Shown here piece after piece: positions 25,694 to 33,993 of a DNA stretch of 64,000 bases (positions are counted from its first letter, which is position 1; every line of letters begins with the position of its first letter). The translations under genes and the position numbers were made by a program. The stretch is from Spirochaetaceae bacterium (GTDB lineage Bacteria; Spirochaetota; Spirochaetia; DSM-27196; SKKC01): assembly GCA_007694005.1 (NCBI GenBank), contig RECN01000095.1, positions 1 to 64,000 of the forward strand, read 5' to 3'. The notes beneath the pieces are model-generated. The model had not been told where the DNA came from, made no database searches, and saw only the letters and a list, made by a program, of their open reading frames with translations.

Positions 25694-25938
25694 AAACTTT
25701 TGAAGACAGGCTGAAACGGCTCGAAGAGCTGTCGGATCTCGTCAGGACACCGGAAACAGGACTCGAAAAGGCGGCGGCCTTTTTTGAGGAAGGTGTCAGG
25801 CTGGCGCGAGGCCTGGAAAAAGATCTTTCCAAAGTCGAGCGTACCATTGAAATACTGGTTTCCGAGAAAGGCGAAGACGGTGAGAAACCGGTGCTCGAAC
25901 TCTTCCCCGAGCTTGAAGAAAGCGACAGCGCCGACTGA
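25690..25938 (+). CDS. xseB: Exodeoxyribonuclease VII small subunit
   Basis: 82 residues, the standard size. FEDRLKRLEELSDLVRTPET followed by GLEKAAAFFEEGVRLARGLE is the helical hairpin by which several XseB copies bind each XseA. The ATG overlaps the xseA stop (ATGA), giving translational coupling. The acidic tail (GEDGEKPVLELFPELEESD) extends past the usual core. Converges with the DUF192 gene, with 12 nt between stops. Confidence 0.93.
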   Translation: MKTFEDRLKRLEELSDLVRTPETGLEKAAAFFEEGVRLARGLEKDLSKVERTIEILVSEKGEDGEKPVLELFPELEESDSAD

Positions 25939-25950
25939 ACGGTGGTGCCC

Positions 25951-26412
25951 TTACCGGCGCTGCACCCGTTCCGGCAATACCACCCGATCACCCGGCTCTA
26001 TGCCGGCGGCCTCAAACGCACCCTGATTGACCTCAAGGGCGTAACGAACCGAACGCGAGCTCCGGATGGCATCGAGCGACAAGGGCGTCATATCGTGGAT
26101 TTCGCGGATTATGCCGTCTGACGAGATGTAGGCTATCGAAAGCGGGATGTGGGTGTTCTTCATCCAGAACGACAATCTCTGATCCTGTTCGAAGACAAAG
26201 AGCATCCCCTGCCCCTCCGGCAGCGACTCCCGATGCATGAGACCGAGTCGTCGGGAGTCGTCGGTATCGGCAATTTCAACCTGAAACTCCGTATCTCCGA
26301 CGAGCATGGAGTAGAGCGTCGGTGTAGCGGCGGTGTTGCACGCGCTCACAAAAAACAGAAGACCGCTCGCGAGAAGGAGCATTCGTCGGCCGAGCGGTTT
26401 AGAACTGATCAA
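25951..26412 (-). CDS. DUF192 lipoprotein
   Basis: 154 residues from a TTG at 26412. That start is chosen because GGGAGGAA stands 6 nt upstream and the product begins ISSKPLGRRM plus a hydrophobic run ending in a lipobox (FFVSAC). An ATG at 26382 is the alternative and would lack the basic n-region. The mature domain is DUF192: RRLGLMHRESLPEGQGMLFV, FWMKNTHIPLSIAYI, then DMTPL and YALEVNQGAFEAAGIEPGD. The family is common in exported and archaeal proteins, with function unknown. The start overlaps the previous gene by 14 nt, implying coupling. Confidence 0.82.
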   Translation of the reverse strand: MISSKPLGRRMLLLASGLLFFVSACNTAATPTLYSMLVGDTEFQVEIADTDDSRRLGLMHRESLPEGQGMLFVFEQDQRLSFWMKNTHIPLSIAYISSDGIIREIHDMTPLSLDAIRSSRSVRYALEVNQGAFEAAGIEPGDRVVLPERVQRR

Positions 26413-26953
26413 GAAATTCCTCCCGCGCGCGAGCGCGATCGGAGCGACGGACAGACTCCACATTCTGCAGCTGCCGAAAGACCACCAGATCGAGATACTT
26501 GACCTCCAGCGGGCGCTCGAGCGTAAGCCGTGTCGTATCGTCTTCCCAGATAACGCGTCGGGGGTCCAGGTCTGTCGGCGGACCGTACAGCTCGCTGAGC
26601 CGCTCAAACATGGAAAAGTAGTCTATCTCCTGACTGTTGAGGCTGAGTATGATCGAGTACAGGAGATTACCGTGAAACTGAAAGTATCCACGTCGGATGA
26701 AGTCAAACCCGGCAGTGTCGATTACCACCTGTTCCCGCAGCGGAAGGAACTGCACGTCGGGATCGCCGCGGTAATTGAAGTTTGGATCTTCGAAGAGCAG
26801 ACTGCCCACGTCCTCGCGTGACAACCCGAACGCGATATCACCAAAGCCGCGAGGAAGCGGGTGCAGCGGCTGCAGGACCGCGAACAGCAGCAATGGCATT
26901 AGAAACCGCAACCGTCCCGCGACCGGACGCTGTGTGTGGAATAAGGTGCTCAT
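26399..26953 (-). CDS. Exported hypothetical protein
   Basis: 184 residues with a signal peptide (basic start, hydrophobic core about 17-30, then PLPRGFGDIAFGLSREDV). GDIAFGLSREDV resembles the opening of small periplasmic proteins that measure a fixed repeat, but I do not recognise a family. FDFIRRGYFQFHGNLLYSII and RLSELYGPPTD suggest a mixed alpha/beta domain. It sits between the TPR gene (28-nt gap) and the coupled DUF192 lipoprotein, so it is probably periplasmic and co-expressed with both. Confidence 0.72.
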   Translation of the reverse strand: MSTLFHTQRPVAGRLRFLMPLLLFAVLQPLHPLPRGFGDIAFGLSREDVGSLLFEDPNFNYRGDPDVQFLPLREQVVIDTAGFDFIRRGYFQFHGNLLYSIILSLNSQEIDYFSMFERLSELYGPPTDLDPRRVIWEDDTTRLTLERPLEVKYLDLVVFRQLQNVESVRRSDRARAREEFLDQF

Positions 26954-26981
26954 ACACAGTCAATATCGGCAGATAGTCGGC

Positions 26982-27887
26982 TCAGTTCCAGTCCTCGCGG
27001 AGTCCCCGCGCCTCAGCGAGATGGTCGCGCTGTGCCTGACTCAGGCTTCCCTGCCGTTCAAGCGCGCGAATAACGCCGTCTATCATAGACCGCGCCTCGT
27101 CCCGATCCGTTCCCGGGGCTATGTTCACGGCACCTTCGTAGGTGAATGCCCGTTCAAGCCCTGTCGACGCCGCGCGAAAATCGGACTGCAGTCCGGAGTG
27201 TGCGCGGCTGCGGCGTCGCTGATTCCAGTTCCGTTCCCAGAGACTCTGAGCGAGTTCAATCTGATACTGGTAGAAAATATCATCGGCATCGCCACGCTCG
27301 TAGTCCTCACGGTTGAGGTCGACCGCACGACGCCCCAGACTGACGGCACGCTGATCGTCACCGAACGAGATGATCCCCCCCGGCAGCTCGCGGTATAGTA
27401 TTCCGAGCAGGTGGTACGCTTCGGCCAGACCTTCGTCTCGTGATATCGCAGCCTGCGCGTAATCCCTGACATCACTTGCCATAAAGAGACTGTTGAGTAC
27501 GCCCCTCACCTGGCCACGGCGCCCCATATTCGCAGCCATCCAGAAATGTCCTTCGGCAAGACTCGAGTCCGCGTCAATCGCCTGCTGTGCGTAGGCCTCT
27601 CCCTGCTCAAGGCGTTCAACGAGCTCGCGGTCTGGCGTGTTTCCCGCCGCCCGGTCACGGTCGACGAGAACGAGTTGCAGACGAGCGCGTCGCCAGTACA
27701 CTTCAGCGCGTTCCCGACCGTTTGACGCACGTCGCCCCGCGTCGTCGAGCAGCGTGCGCAGATCATCGTAGCGCTCCTCCGTCGAGGCCTCGTCTATGCG
27801 TTCAAGCAGTCCGTCGAAGGCAAGGGCGGGTGTAAGGACGAGCGACAGCAGAATCGATATCGGCAGAAATGTTCGAAATGCTTTCAT
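26982..27887 (-). CDS. Exported TPR-type protein
   Basis: 301 residues with a clean signal peptide (MKAFRTFLPISILLSLVLTP, cleaved after ALA). The rest is helical, with TPR-like units (AEVYWRRARLQLVLV, YAQQAIDADSSLAEGHFWMA, AYHLLGILYRELPG). IISFGDDQRAVSLGRRAVDL lies where regulator of microtubule dynamics-like (RMD) TPR proteins carry a similar motif; this is only a resemblance. Probably periplasmic. Flanked at 43 and 28 nt by same-strand genes. Confidence 0.75.
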   Translation of the reverse strand: MKAFRTFLPISILLSLVLTPALAFDGLLERIDEASTEERYDDLRTLLDDAGRRASNGRERAEVYWRRARLQLVLVDRDRAAGNTPDRELVERLEQGEAYAQQAIDADSSLAEGHFWMAANMGRRGQVRGVLNSLFMASDVRDYAQAAISRDEGLAEAYHLLGILYRELPGGIISFGDDQRAVSLGRRAVDLNREDYERGDADDIFYQYQIELAQSLWERNWNQRRRSRAHSGLQSDFRAASTGLERAFTYEGAVNIAPGTDRDEARSMIDGVIRALERQGSLSQAQRDHLAEARGLREDWN

Positions 27888-27930
27888 GCTGTATAGAGTA
27901 GGCCCGCTTTGCAGCAGAGGTCAACGTTTT

Positions 27931-28314
27931 TCAGGACAACAGCCAGACCAGGGTCCGGATGATTACGGCAACAAGCAGGACAGCCGTGCCGATGAAGAAC
28001 CACAGCGGCAAATCGAGAAACCAGGCCCGTGCTGGACCTCTTCCGGCTTCGAACCCGTCGGGATCGACGTCTTCGAGCGGAAGGATTTCAAGGTGGCTGT
28101 GTGCATCATCGCCATCCATGCGACCGCCGGCGTACCCGCAGGAGGGACATCCGACCTTGAAGCGCTCGGCGTTCCCCGTGTAAGAGCACTGCGGACACCT
28201 CACCAGACCAAAGAAACGACTGCAATGAGGACAGATCTTGTCGGTCGACTTCACCTCACCATGGCAGTGTTCGCAAAAAAAGCGGGGGCGGCTCAAGACA
28301 GGTACCGGGCTCAC
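27931..28314 (-). CDS. Double zinc-ribbon protein with C-terminal membrane anchor
   Basis: 127 residues. Four CxxC knuckles (FFCEHC, KICPHC, VRCPQC, VGCPSC) make two zinc ribbons in residues 12-60. An acidic linker follows and one membrane helix lies at about 98-120 (WFFIGTAVLLVAVIIRTLVW). The topology places the ribbons in the cytosol with a tail anchor. GTG start, 6 nt after the previous stop, with no clear Shine-Dalgarno. Function unknown. Confidence 0.75.
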   Translation of the reverse strand: MSPVPVLSRPRFFCEHCHGEVKSTDKICPHCSRFFGLVRCPQCSYTGNAERFKVGCPSCGYAGGRMDGDDAHSHLEILPLEDVDPDGFEAGRGPARAWFLDLPLWFFIGTAVLLVAVIIRTLVWLLS

Positions 28315-28320
28315 GGCAGC

Positions 28321-29325
28321 TTACGGGCTGACACGACCGTGAAAACCGGGAATATCGCGGACAAAGCCGGTCGTGTGGTGGAACTCTTCGAGAAGTCCGT
28401 GATCGGATATTCTCGTTCCGATATCGAAACTTATGCTGCCGTTGGACAGACCGTTCACCGCTCCGGGAAGCAGCTCTGTGCGGATTTCCGCTTCAACGAA
28501 GAAGCGGGTCCGGACGAAGTCACCGACGACCTGCGGCCGGTCGGATTCGGAGGACCACAACAGCACCGGGCCTCCGACGTCGCTGAGCGGTATTTCTATC
28601 GTGTACTCGTTCGCTTCGGCCCCCGCGCGGTCCGGATACAGGCGCAGCAGGATGCTCATACTCGGACTCATTTCGGACACGGACGCTGCCATGACGAACA
28701 GTGAGCTTTCCCACCGAAGCGCTTTTACCCGCTCAAGCCTGCTCCCTCCCCGTCCCCACAGGAGAGAATCGTCGAGCGCGAGATCACGCTGCGCGGAAGT
28801 CGTGAAACGCGAAAAGCTTTCCGGACGAAAGTCTGTGCGAAAGGCGGCCAGATCCGGCACCGTGACCCACTGGCTGTAGCGGTTGTCGATATGGATTGGA
28901 GCGGGATCTGGTACGAACTGCCAGGACCGAAGCGCTATGCGCCGACCGTCGACCTGTAGCGCCGTGTCGTCGTGCACAACAATGAGCTCAGTCGCCTCCT
29001 GGAGGCTCAGATCGACCGCCATGACCGTCCCGTCGCTGCGGTCCGGGTGATCGATGTATCCCACCAGCACAAGATTGGAGCTCGGCATGCCCTCGAGAAG
29101 TCGCACACCGCGGGGCGGGATCCGGTCAAGCCGCGGGGCGAAGTCCGAAAAAAGCCCCGCGAAGCCCTCTGCATCCGCCGATGCACGAAGCGACTCGAAA
29201 CGCGTCGGCGTGATCATGAGATACACCAGCGTGCCGTCGGTATCGTTCTGTACAGTCAGGTCGCCAGCCGTCACCACAGTCGCGACAAGCGCAATACAAA
29301 ACACCAGCAGATATCGCAGTTTCAT
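28321..29325 (-). CDS. Exported hypothetical protein, beta-rich
   Basis: 334 residues from the ATG at 29325 (signal peptide MKLRYLLVFCIALVATVVTA); an ATG at 29343 would add six residues. The mature protein looks beta-rich, starting DLTVQNDTDGTLVYLMI, which suggests an immunoglobulin-like fold. Aromatic and charged stretches follow, with no recognisable enzyme motif. The gene lies 54 nt after the propeller-SpoIIE gene and is the next member of the minus-strand envelope cluster. I do not recognise the family. Confidence 0.68.
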   Translation of the reverse strand: MKLRYLLVFCIALVATVVTAGDLTVQNDTDGTLVYLMITPTRFESLRASADAEGFAGLFSDFAPRLDRIPPRGVRLLEGMPSSNLVLVGYIDHPDRSDGTVMAVDLSLQEATELIVVHDDTALQVDGRRIALRSWQFVPDPAPIHIDNRYSQWVTVPDLAAFRTDFRPESFSRFTTSAQRDLALDDSLLWGRGGSRLERVKALRWESSLFVMAASVSEMSPSMSILLRLYPDRAGAEANEYTIEIPLSDVGGPVLLWSSESDRPQVVGDFVRTRFFVEAEIRTELLPGAVNGLSNGSISFDIGTRISDHGLLEEFHHTTGFVRDIPGFHGRVSP

Positions 29326-29379
29326 GCTCCAAATATCGGTCATACCGGCGGCACAATTTACCTGTCTGCGGTCTATGGC

Positions 29380-32300
29380 CTATTTCTTCCGTACCGATAG
29401 AATCGTCAGGTCATCGTATTGATCATCCTCGCGCAGATAAGCGTAGCGGCGATACTGTCCTTCTTCCCTGCTCTCGATCCGATGATGGAAGTACTCCGAA
29501 TACGACAGGAAGGTCTTCGCCAGGAAATCGTCAACTTCCCGGTCTATGCTGATTTCGTCGTCGACGCCGGCAGAGGGGTCAGGAACGAGCCTGAAGATCT
29601 TTTCAATCCCGATGAGTGCGAGAACGGTACTCTCGGCATTCGGCTCGACATCGGAGTAATCGAATACGAGGCGTTCATTCGGGACCGGGTTGAACGCCCG
29701 CTCGAGCACGTAGCTGCCCTTTGACTGAACGGCTTTCACGATCGCACGTATGCGCGCGATAGAGAACTCCTCGTCCCCGATTCGGTTGTCCGCTCCATCG
29801 TCCGACTCGTCCGATGCCTCTGACCCGTCCCCGTTATCAGTAAGCGAAAAGCGCGCAACTGCCTTCGCGTCGTATTCAGTCGGCTGGAACTCTGCATCGC
29901 GGAGGATGCGCTTTGCTTCCTCCATACCGTCGGTGAAGAACATCAGGATATCGCCGACCTGCAGGCGGTGCGCAACCTGTGGGAATCCGTTGGGAATCAT
30001 CTCACTCGGGAAGACACCCGCAGCAGGGACGGTCGGCAGCGTGGTCGAGGTCATATCCTGCGTTGCCGACTGATACGTGTACATCAGCGTATCACCCGCG
30101 TTACACACACGGGCAACACCCGTTTTTACATTCAGGATCGCGAGCGTGAAGGCCGCGAAGCGCCCCTTGAATCCGCGTTCTTCAAGGAGATCGTTGATGC
30201 TCTCGACAAGTTCCGGCAGTTTCGCAATCTGCGACACGTTCCAGTTCCTGAAGTAGCTGATGTAGATTGTGGCGACTTCAACCATGATAAGCGCTGCCGG
30301 GACACCCTTCCCCGCGACGTCGCACTTGATGATCGCATAGTGTTCACGGTCGAGTCTGCGATAGTTGAAGTAGTCACCGCTGACGCCCTTCGCTCCCTCG
30401 TAGTAGCCGAAGAACTCGATGTCTTCGGTCTCGTCGGCCGCGGTTGTCAGTTTCTGACCTGACTGGTCGGTCTTCAGCGGAATGAACATCTTCTGTACTT
30501 CCTTACCGACGGTAAGGTCCTTGTTCGCAGCCGCAGCCTTCACCAGTCCCTGAGTCATTTCGTTCACTACACCGGCAAGCGTGGCCAGCTCGTCTCTGCT
30601 GTTTATCCTGATGACGTGGTTTTCAAGTTGCGCCTTGTCTTCGGTGTCGCGTATGAGTTCAACGCCATCGACGAGACGCCGTATCGGAATGACAATAATG
30701 GATGCAAGAAGAAGCGCTCCGATCACTCCGATACCAACCGCGACGAGGGTGATTATTCCGGTCGTCATGATCAGGTTCCGCTGTGATACCTGTATCTCTT
30801 CGATAATGCGTTCGCTTGAGACCAGTATGCGGACCAGGCCGTGAAAGTACACATCCTCGTTCATCTCCCGGTACACGATGGGTTTGTAGAAGAGGTACTC
30901 AGTCGTGTCGGCAACCAGGACGGTGTCGGCGCTGAGTTCGGGGATGCTTACGACGATGTTCCCGACGTCATTCAGGATTTCCTGCTGCTGGCTTATGAGA
31001 ACGCTGATCGTGTCGTCGAGCTCGCCGACCCGGTCTTCGGCACCGGGCCCCCCGGCGACCGCAACGTCTATGCGCTCGCGGTTCAGGCGGTCTATCCGTT
31101 CGGGTATGTCTCCGAGCGCCTCCCGGGCACGGTCGTTAATCAGCTGCGAGAGGCGTTCAACTTCCGGGGTCAGCTCATCCTCGTAGCGACTTTCACCACG
31201 GATGAGCCGCTCGGTATCGATGACCCGCTCGTCGTCAGGAACCGCCGTTGACCGGGTGATCCTCGGATCACTCGACGCCCACACGACTTCATCCATGCTC
31301 GCGCCGTCGATTCCGGTAATCGTTGCAAAAAGGGCCTCTTCCACGGCGTTTGTCTGTAGCGAAAGCGTATTCAGCTCAAACAGGTTGTTTTCCGCATTCG
31401 GCAGAAACTGGGCCGAACCCGAGACAATACTGTCAAGCAGTATACTCGTACGTCCACGAAGACCCTGCGTGAGTGTCTCCTGCTGCGTCCCTATGATGAA
31501 GTTCCCGAGCGGAATGGCAACCATCAGAACGACTGCCACCACCAGGGTCACAAAAAACAGGGTAAACTTGACCCTCAATCCCAGTCCGCGACGTCTCATA
31601 CGATCCATCCTCTTCTGCTTTTGATCTGTAACAAGGTGCTCTCCTGTGATCAGTGCGCGCACATCCCGGTGCAGCATGACCCCTTCTCTGGTGATCGAGG
31701 CGAGACGCGTCACGGCGAGCAATGCGGTAAGGGCGAGCAGTGCCGAGGTCAGCCACGAAACGAGCGCAAGAGCCGATAAGGTCAGACCACGCGTCTGGAG
31801 AACGTAGTCGGGCCGATATCCAACGGTAAAATCACCAAACTTGACGGTACCTGTCGCCTCAAGATCCAGAAGAGGTCCCGTCCAGTAGGTGCCGCGTGCG
31901 GGATGCACGATACCCAGGCGATACCGACCGCTCGCAATCGTGTCGATGATCGGCCCGATTATGCTGCGGTCATCCCGTACGGTAAAACGTTCCTCACCCG
32001 TTGGGGTAAAAACGTAGTCGTAGGGTTCAGTACCGTCACGGTCCAGGATGATCCGTTCCACGCGGCCTTCAGAGGCGAAGCCACGTCCCCTGATCTCTAT
32101 AAGGGTTCTCCCGAGGCGGTCAACTTCCGATTCGACGAAGTTTACGATGGTCACAGGAACATACCGGTTCAAGCGCAGAAACAGCGTCTGTGGTTCACCG
32201 AAGTTACCGATGTCGTCGACCGGCGACACCCGAAGAGCCCAGAGCCCGTTATCCATGTTCGTACGCGAAACCCGCGTGTCGGTAGTCATTATGCGCCGCG

Positions 32301-33993
32301 GAGGTTCCGGAAGTGACGCATCCGGATCAAAGGATACCGTCTGAGGTCCGAGAAAAACGAAGGTAAACGAGTATCCGGCGATGTGGGGCGAATCCGACTC
32401 CTGCCACTCTATGGTGAAGGTATTCGACGTCAGAAAGCCGAGGGCATCGCGCTCCGGCTCCTCGAATACGACAGGATCAGGTGGAGTCAGATCCCGAACA
32501 AAGCGTATTGTCGCGGGTTCAGACCAGTTTCCGGCGCGGTCATGCGCTCGTGCGCGCAGAAACCAGTCTCCGTCCTCATCGGTGGAGAGCCGCAGCGTTG
32601 CGGTATCGCCCGCTGTCGCAACGTCGGTCGGAACGGGAGCTTCGGCATCACGACTCCACACCCAGGCATAGCCCTGTATGCCCGACGGATCGGGAGGTGG
32701 TGCAAGCTGAATCTCAGCGACTTCTCGTGGAGCACGAAGACCGGCGGCGAAGTTCCGCCCGGATAGACGCGGAGGATCTACCCGCTGATCCGGCTCAAGA
32801 TACGCGAGACCACGTCGACCGTTCTGATCGTTCTGCCAGAACAGGTGCAGCCGTTCGTTGTGAACGACAGGTTCCGGAAACGTCGAGTTTCCAGGCATCT
32901 GGCCGATGACACGCTCCTGAAAAATCGTCCGGAACGGCTCTGCGAGAATAATGCGCCGTTGTCCCGCGGCCTCATCGAACCATGTGAAGAGTTCATCTCC
33001 GTTAAAGGTAAACCGTCGAGGTGAGTTAGCACTTCTGAGACCCGAGCTGATCTGCCGTATACGATCAGCCTGAAGATCCGTGCGCAGATCTGCCGAAAAA
33101 ACCCGGGCGGACTCCCGTCCCTGTCGGCGCTCCCAGGTCACGACGACACCACGCTCACCGGTCGACAGGTGGGGCCTCTGATTATCAAAGCCGTCAGGAT
33201 CGGCGGCGCTGCCGGGATTCCGGAAGTTCGTGAAACGAACGGCCTCCGACCAGCTTCGGCCTCCGTCGGTGGACCGGGCTGCGTACAGGTTAAACTGGCT
33301 ACCACCTTCGGCGGCGAGTCCCTGGTAAACGAGAAACTCACCGTCGGGCGTCGAAACATGCGCAGGGAGAAAACTCAAAAGCAGGGAACGTTCGGCCCTG
33401 AGCGGCTCAAAATCGCTCCACGTCCTGCCATCATCACTGGCCGCCGACTGGATATTCAGCTGTGCCTCGCGCTCCTGGTTCACAAACAGCAGGAGCCCGT
33501 TGTCGTTCCGTGCCGACAGTTGTGGCGCAACCGACGTTGTGACAGTCCGAATCTCCGTCAGCCGGGTAAACGACTGCCCTGCGTTCGTACTCCGGTATAT
33601 CACGGTCAGGGTATCTTCAACGGCAAGGGCGACATAGATCGTCTTATCGGGTGTAACGACTGCGCTGAACAGGTTCGGCTCGGTTTCGCTGAACCGTACA
33701 GACGATCCGAAACGGCCGAGATCGGTCCACTCACGCCCGTCGCTGCTTGTCATCCGCCTCAGGTGGATCTCACCGCCGCGTCCGGCCGAGGAGGCAACGG
33801 CCTCCTGATAGATTACGATAAGCTCACCGTTGACCGACTCGACGACGGGGAAACGGGCGTTCTGCGGGACGATTAAACGCGGTTGCTCGAAAAACTCGAC
33901 AGCAGACGCTGTTTGCCCCACGCTCGCGAGCAGCGCGAGAAGCATGAGGACAAAACGTGTGATGCCTGACCGGGTTCGTCGCCTGTGTCTCAT
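29380..33993 (-). CDS. Giant membrane sensor phosphatase: sialidase-like propeller + HAMP + SpoIIE (PP2C) domain
   Basis: 1537 residues from the ATG at 33993 (TAATG overlap with the upstream stop). A signal peptide is followed by a BNR/sialidase-like propeller at about 33-410, with Asp boxes SSDGREW, STNAGQSF, ASDDGRTW and STDGGRSW. Ig/Fn3-like segments follow to about 720. Membrane helices lie near 739-770, 807-835 and 1077-1104, with an extracytoplasmic loop between the last two. A HAMP domain precedes the SpoIIE-type PP2C domain from about 1170: GVSGDYFNY, CDVAGKGVPAALIM and FFTDGMEEA supply the metal-binding Asp residues. Such phosphatases usually dephosphorylate anti-sigma-factor antagonists; no partner is visible nearby. 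Confidence 0.88.
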   Translation of the reverse strand: MRHRRRTRSGITRFVLMLLALLASVGQTASAVEFFEQPRLIVPQNARFPVVESVNGELIVIYQEAVASSAGRGGEIHLRRMTSSDGREWTDLGRFGSSVRFSETEPNLFSAVVTPDKTIYVALAVEDTLTVIYRSTNAGQSFTRLTEIRTVTTSVAPQLSARNDNGLLLFVNQEREAQLNIQSAASDDGRTWSDFEPLRAERSLLLSFLPAHVSTPDGEFLVYQGLAAEGGSQFNLYAARSTDGGRSWSEAVRFTNFRNPGSAADPDGFDNQRPHLSTGERGVVVTWERRQGRESARVFSADLRTDLQADRIRQISSGLRSANSPRRFTFNGDELFTWFDEAAGQRRIILAEPFRTIFQERVIGQMPGNSTFPEPVVHNERLHLFWQNDQNGRRGLAYLEPDQRVDPPRLSGRNFAAGLRAPREVAEIQLAPPPDPSGIQGYAWVWSRDAEAPVPTDVATAGDTATLRLSTDEDGDWFLRARAHDRAGNWSEPATIRFVRDLTPPDPVVFEEPERDALGFLTSNTFTIEWQESDSPHIAGYSFTFVFLGPQTVSFDPDASLPEPPRRIMTTDTRVSRTNMDNGLWALRVSPVDDIGNFGEPQTLFLRLNRYVPVTIVNFVESEVDRLGRTLIEIRGRGFASEGRVERIILDRDGTEPYDYVFTPTGEERFTVRDDRSIIGPIIDTIASGRYRLGIVHPARGTYWTGPLLDLEATGTVKFGDFTVGYRPDYVLQTRGLTLSALALVSWLTSALLALTALLAVTRLASITREGVMLHRDVRALITGEHLVTDQKQKRMDRMRRRGLGLRVKFTLFFVTLVVAVVLMVAIPLGNFIIGTQQETLTQGLRGRTSILLDSIVSGSAQFLPNAENNLFELNTLSLQTNAVEEALFATITGIDGASMDEVVWASSDPRITRSTAVPDDERVIDTERLIRGESRYEDELTPEVERLSQLINDRAREALGDIPERIDRLNRERIDVAVAGGPGAEDRVGELDDTISVLISQQQEILNDVGNIVVSIPELSADTVLVADTTEYLFYKPIVYREMNEDVYFHGLVRILVSSERIIEEIQVSQRNLIMTTGIITLVAVGIGVIGALLLASIIVIPIRRLVDGVELIRDTEDKAQLENHVIRINSRDELATLAGVVNEMTQGLVKAAAANKDLTVGKEVQKMFIPLKTDQSGQKLTTAADETEDIEFFGYYEGAKGVSGDYFNYRRLDREHYAIIKCDVAGKGVPAALIMVEVATIYISYFRNWNVSQIAKLPELVESINDLLEERGFKGRFAAFTLAILNVKTGVARVCNAGDTLMYTYQSATQDMTSTTLPTVPAAGVFPSEMIPNGFPQVAHRLQVGDILMFFTDGMEEAKRILRDAEFQPTEYDAKAVARFSLTDNGDGSEASDESDDGADNRIGDEEFSIARIRAIVKAVQSKGSYVLERAFNPVPNERLVFDYSDVEPNAESTVLALIGIEKIFRLVPDPSAGVDDEISIDREVDDFLAKTFLSYSEYFHHRIESREEGQYRRYAYLREDDQYDDLTILSVRKK

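Noticed and set aside
26413-26607. N-terminal extension of the DUF192 frame
   Set aside because: The extension lies in the preceding gene and has no homology-like sequence. The lipoprotein signal starts at the TTG at 26412 or the ATG at 26382.
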